From NCBI GenBank assembly GCA_000499405.2, contig HG738138.1, positions 20,437,753 through 20,501,752 on the forward strand: DNA of 64,000 bases. The letters run 5' to 3'. Position numbers and translations under genes: made by a program. This document shows positions 62,361-64,000 of this stretch, one piece after another. This stretch comes from Onchocerca volvulus (Eukaryota > Nematoda > Chromadorea > Rhabditida > Onchocercidae). Positions within the stretch are counted from its first letter, which is position 1, and each line of letters starts with the position of its first letter. The notes under the pieces are model-generated. The model had not been told where the DNA came from, made no database searches, and worked only from the letters and a program-made list of their open reading frames with translations.

Positions 62361-63790
62361 CTAAATTTCAGTGAATTTCCTTTCTTTCTCATCTTCCGGT
62401 CGGCATAACAAATCCACAACAATATGATCTGTTTGCATGTAGTAATTTTTCACCACATTCACGTCTAATATTGTACATGTCCAAACTTTGTCCTTTTCGT
62501 CATGGATATTATTCAGATAACGAGTACAGCTGAAATTTAGAAATTGTGGCACAGTTCAGCATTTCTATTGATAAAAAAGAAATTTTTTTAATAGTGATGT
62601 AAATGATTTCTAATTTTGTTAAGTTTCCGGAATATAATTTCGATTTCAGATTATATCGTCTTCCCGATTAGTGCCGATGAGAAGGAATATAATTACTTGA
62701 TAGTCTCAAGAAAGACGGTATTCATACTTGATATGTATAACTATGCTTTCTGTGCGACCATATTTGAATAGTTTCGAGAGTTCAACACCAAGGATTCAGG
62801 CAGATTTTTAATTGAAGGTTTCTTACTTTGTAGCGCAGGTCATGGCAAAGTTTTGCAAGATTTGGCTGATTGTTGGCCATTTCTCTCTCAAGCGATCATC
62901 AATTCGTCCTTTTGGCAAAATACGACTTTCCATTTGTTTGATGATACTTGCTGAGCGACTTAATTTCCTTTTTTTCATTTTACTGTCATATTTCATGGTA
63001 TTCGTTCCTAAAAATCTTCAGTTTTAAAATTAGAAAGTTTCTAATATCGAACATCGAAATATGTGTTGTATCCTATTTCTAATATCGAACATCGAAACAT
63101 GTTTTGTGTCCTATTCCGCTTGATTTTTCACTTAAATAATACGACAAATCTGAATAAGGACCAAACCTTCACAATGTATAGCGTTACTGTCAATTGATTT
63201 GCTAAAGAATATGCTTTTATTTTGATCATTTTTCAATGAAATCATCTTTTCGATATCAACATTTTTGCTATCGGTAATGTCATTTAATGCAGACTCTTCG
63301 CTCATGGATTTCGCAATTTCCTTCCTATAAAATATATTTGAAAAAAAAAGAATTCCCCAAATTACTAATTAGAATTATGTTGAGGACGGTTTCAGCAGAT
63401 ATTCTGTGAGTCTTAAATGATGAATAATATAATTTCTTCAACCATCAACCATACTGATTTCGGATTTCTTTTATTTTGCAAGTATAACATAGTGAATTGG
63501 ATTTAAACGGTTTCTGAGTCTTTCTGGATGAGTGAAGATTGAAATTCCGAAAATTTAACAAGATATAAAGAGAATTTCAATAATTTTCAGTACTTTGTAA
63601 GTTTGAAGTTTGCAGCAGGTTTATCACCGAGTTCCAAACTGCCATTGTGCTGTTTTGATATCTTGACTGCTTCATGTATGTGAAGTATGCCGCCTGTTGA
63701 CTTCAAACATTTACAAGCGGTTAACAAATAGGGTCGCGATGATGGTAGCACTCCAAGATTTACATGATCTGATACGCCTATCGGTATTAC
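62361..63790 (-). CDS. TRMT12: TYW2/TRMT12-like tRNA wybutosine enzyme, 3' part
   Basis: Four exons visible, minus order: 63790-63594, 63324-63167, 63007-62827, 62529-62361, about 234 codons to the stop. The 5' part lies beyond the window. The first visible exon has SDHVNLGVLPSSRPYLLTAC then STGGILHIHEAV, the end of the SAM-dependent transferase domain. The last exon ends TILDVNVVKNYYMQTDHIVV and DLLCRP, matching the VKSYAPHVDHIVLDL-type end shared by TYW2 and Trm5. The NLGxxPSS motif favours TYW2 (NPPY-type loop unseen). TYW2 moves the alpha-amino-alpha-carboxypropyl group of SAM onto the modified G37 of tRNA-Phe. Between these blocks is a long Ser/Lys-rich stretch (KMKKRKLSRSASIIKQ) that may be disordered. 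The 63790 acceptor (ACCATAG) is inferred from frame. Confidence 0.8.
63038..63113. repeat. 38-bp tandem duplication in a TYW2 intron
   Basis: Units 63038-63075 and 63076-63113 share TTTCTAATATCGAACATCGA and differ at three positions. They lie between the exons ending at 63167 and starting at 63007. Confidence 0.95.
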
Positions 63791-64000
63791 CTATGGTAAC
63801 GAGTAATTCATTCATAGTGTGAAATTTCTGTGATAAATACATTTTGTTATAAAGAAACGATGTTAATTTTGCTGGAATTCCTGAAATGTTGAAAATCGCA
63901 TCATTCAACAATCATAGTTGTTCAACATCACTAGATGAATTGGAAATTCTTCAATTATCTGATTTATAGCAGTTTTTAAAATTTAGTATTCTATAATGTG
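63791..64000. other. Window end, probably TYW2 intron
   Basis: An open minus frame (63711-63911) overlaps here after a TTTCAG site but is in a different frame from TYW2. The upstream TYW2 exons are presumably beyond 64000. Confidence 0.35.

Noticed and set aside
63711..63911. 66-codon minus ORF overlapping the TYW2 exon
   Set aside because: Different frame from the TYW2-matching sequence, so a shadow frame.
1..64000. tRNA, rRNA or CRISPR arrays
   Set aside because: No tRNA B-box-like clover, rRNA stretch or regularly spaced repeat array was noticed on visual reading. A tRNAscan run would be decisive.

Overview
This is a eukaryotic, AT-rich window from a nematode, most likely a clade III (filarial-type) species. 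The reasons are many short exons in introns of about 50-800 bp with GT...(T)TTCAG borders, AG sites just upstream of start codons that look like spliced-leader acceptors, decayed BEL/Pao retroelement pieces, and tightly spaced same-strand gene pairs. Species cannot be fixed from the sequence alone. All exon structures below were read by hand from splice sites, reading-frame phase and family resemblance. No alignment or transcript data were available.

Layout. 1-5.6 kb: gene-poor, with a decayed BEL/Pao gag relic near 3.2-4.0 kb. 5.6-12.1 kb (minus): a PH-domain gene with an unresolved 5' end. 13.1-17.4 kb (plus): a COX16 homologue followed 12 nt later by a UBA-domain peptidyl-tRNA hydrolase 2, a very compact candidate operon. 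17.4-24.5 kb: mostly empty, with two GC-richer islands. 24.6-25.1 kb (plus): an unrecognised three-exon gene for a 102-residue protein. 26.7-31.0 kb (plus): a complete 11-exon purple acid phosphatase. 32.1-46.7 kb (minus): a 30-exon type II membrane M1 aminopeptidase of 1182 residues with all catalytic motifs. Its large 5' intron holds a BEL/Pao pol relic. 46.9-47.1 kb (plus): a tiny divergent gene candidate that runs into one arm of a large inverted repeat (47.04-47.40 / 50.45-50.83 kb). 51.8-56.5 kb (minus): a secreted Ig/TSP1-like protein resembling FAM187. 56.9-59.1 kb (minus): proteasome subunit beta-1 (pbs-1/PSMB6), directly upstream of the Ig gene. 59.9-61.6 kb (plus): a REEP1-4 family ER-shaping protein. 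62.4-63.8 kb (minus): the 3' part of a TYW2/TRMT12 tRNA wybutosine enzyme that runs off the window.

How the genes relate. Most are housekeeping genes (mitochondrial assembly, translation quality control, proteasome, tRNA modification, ER shape) and are not obviously one pathway. COX16 and PTH2 could be co-expressed mitochondrial/translation functions. The purple acid phosphatase and M1 aminopeptidase are tail-to-tail secretory or surface hydrolases. The most unusual items are the near-zero COX16-PTH2 spacing, the two unrecognised small genes, several near-perfect hairpins in introns or intergenic DNA, and the inverted repeat that overlaps a coding exon.
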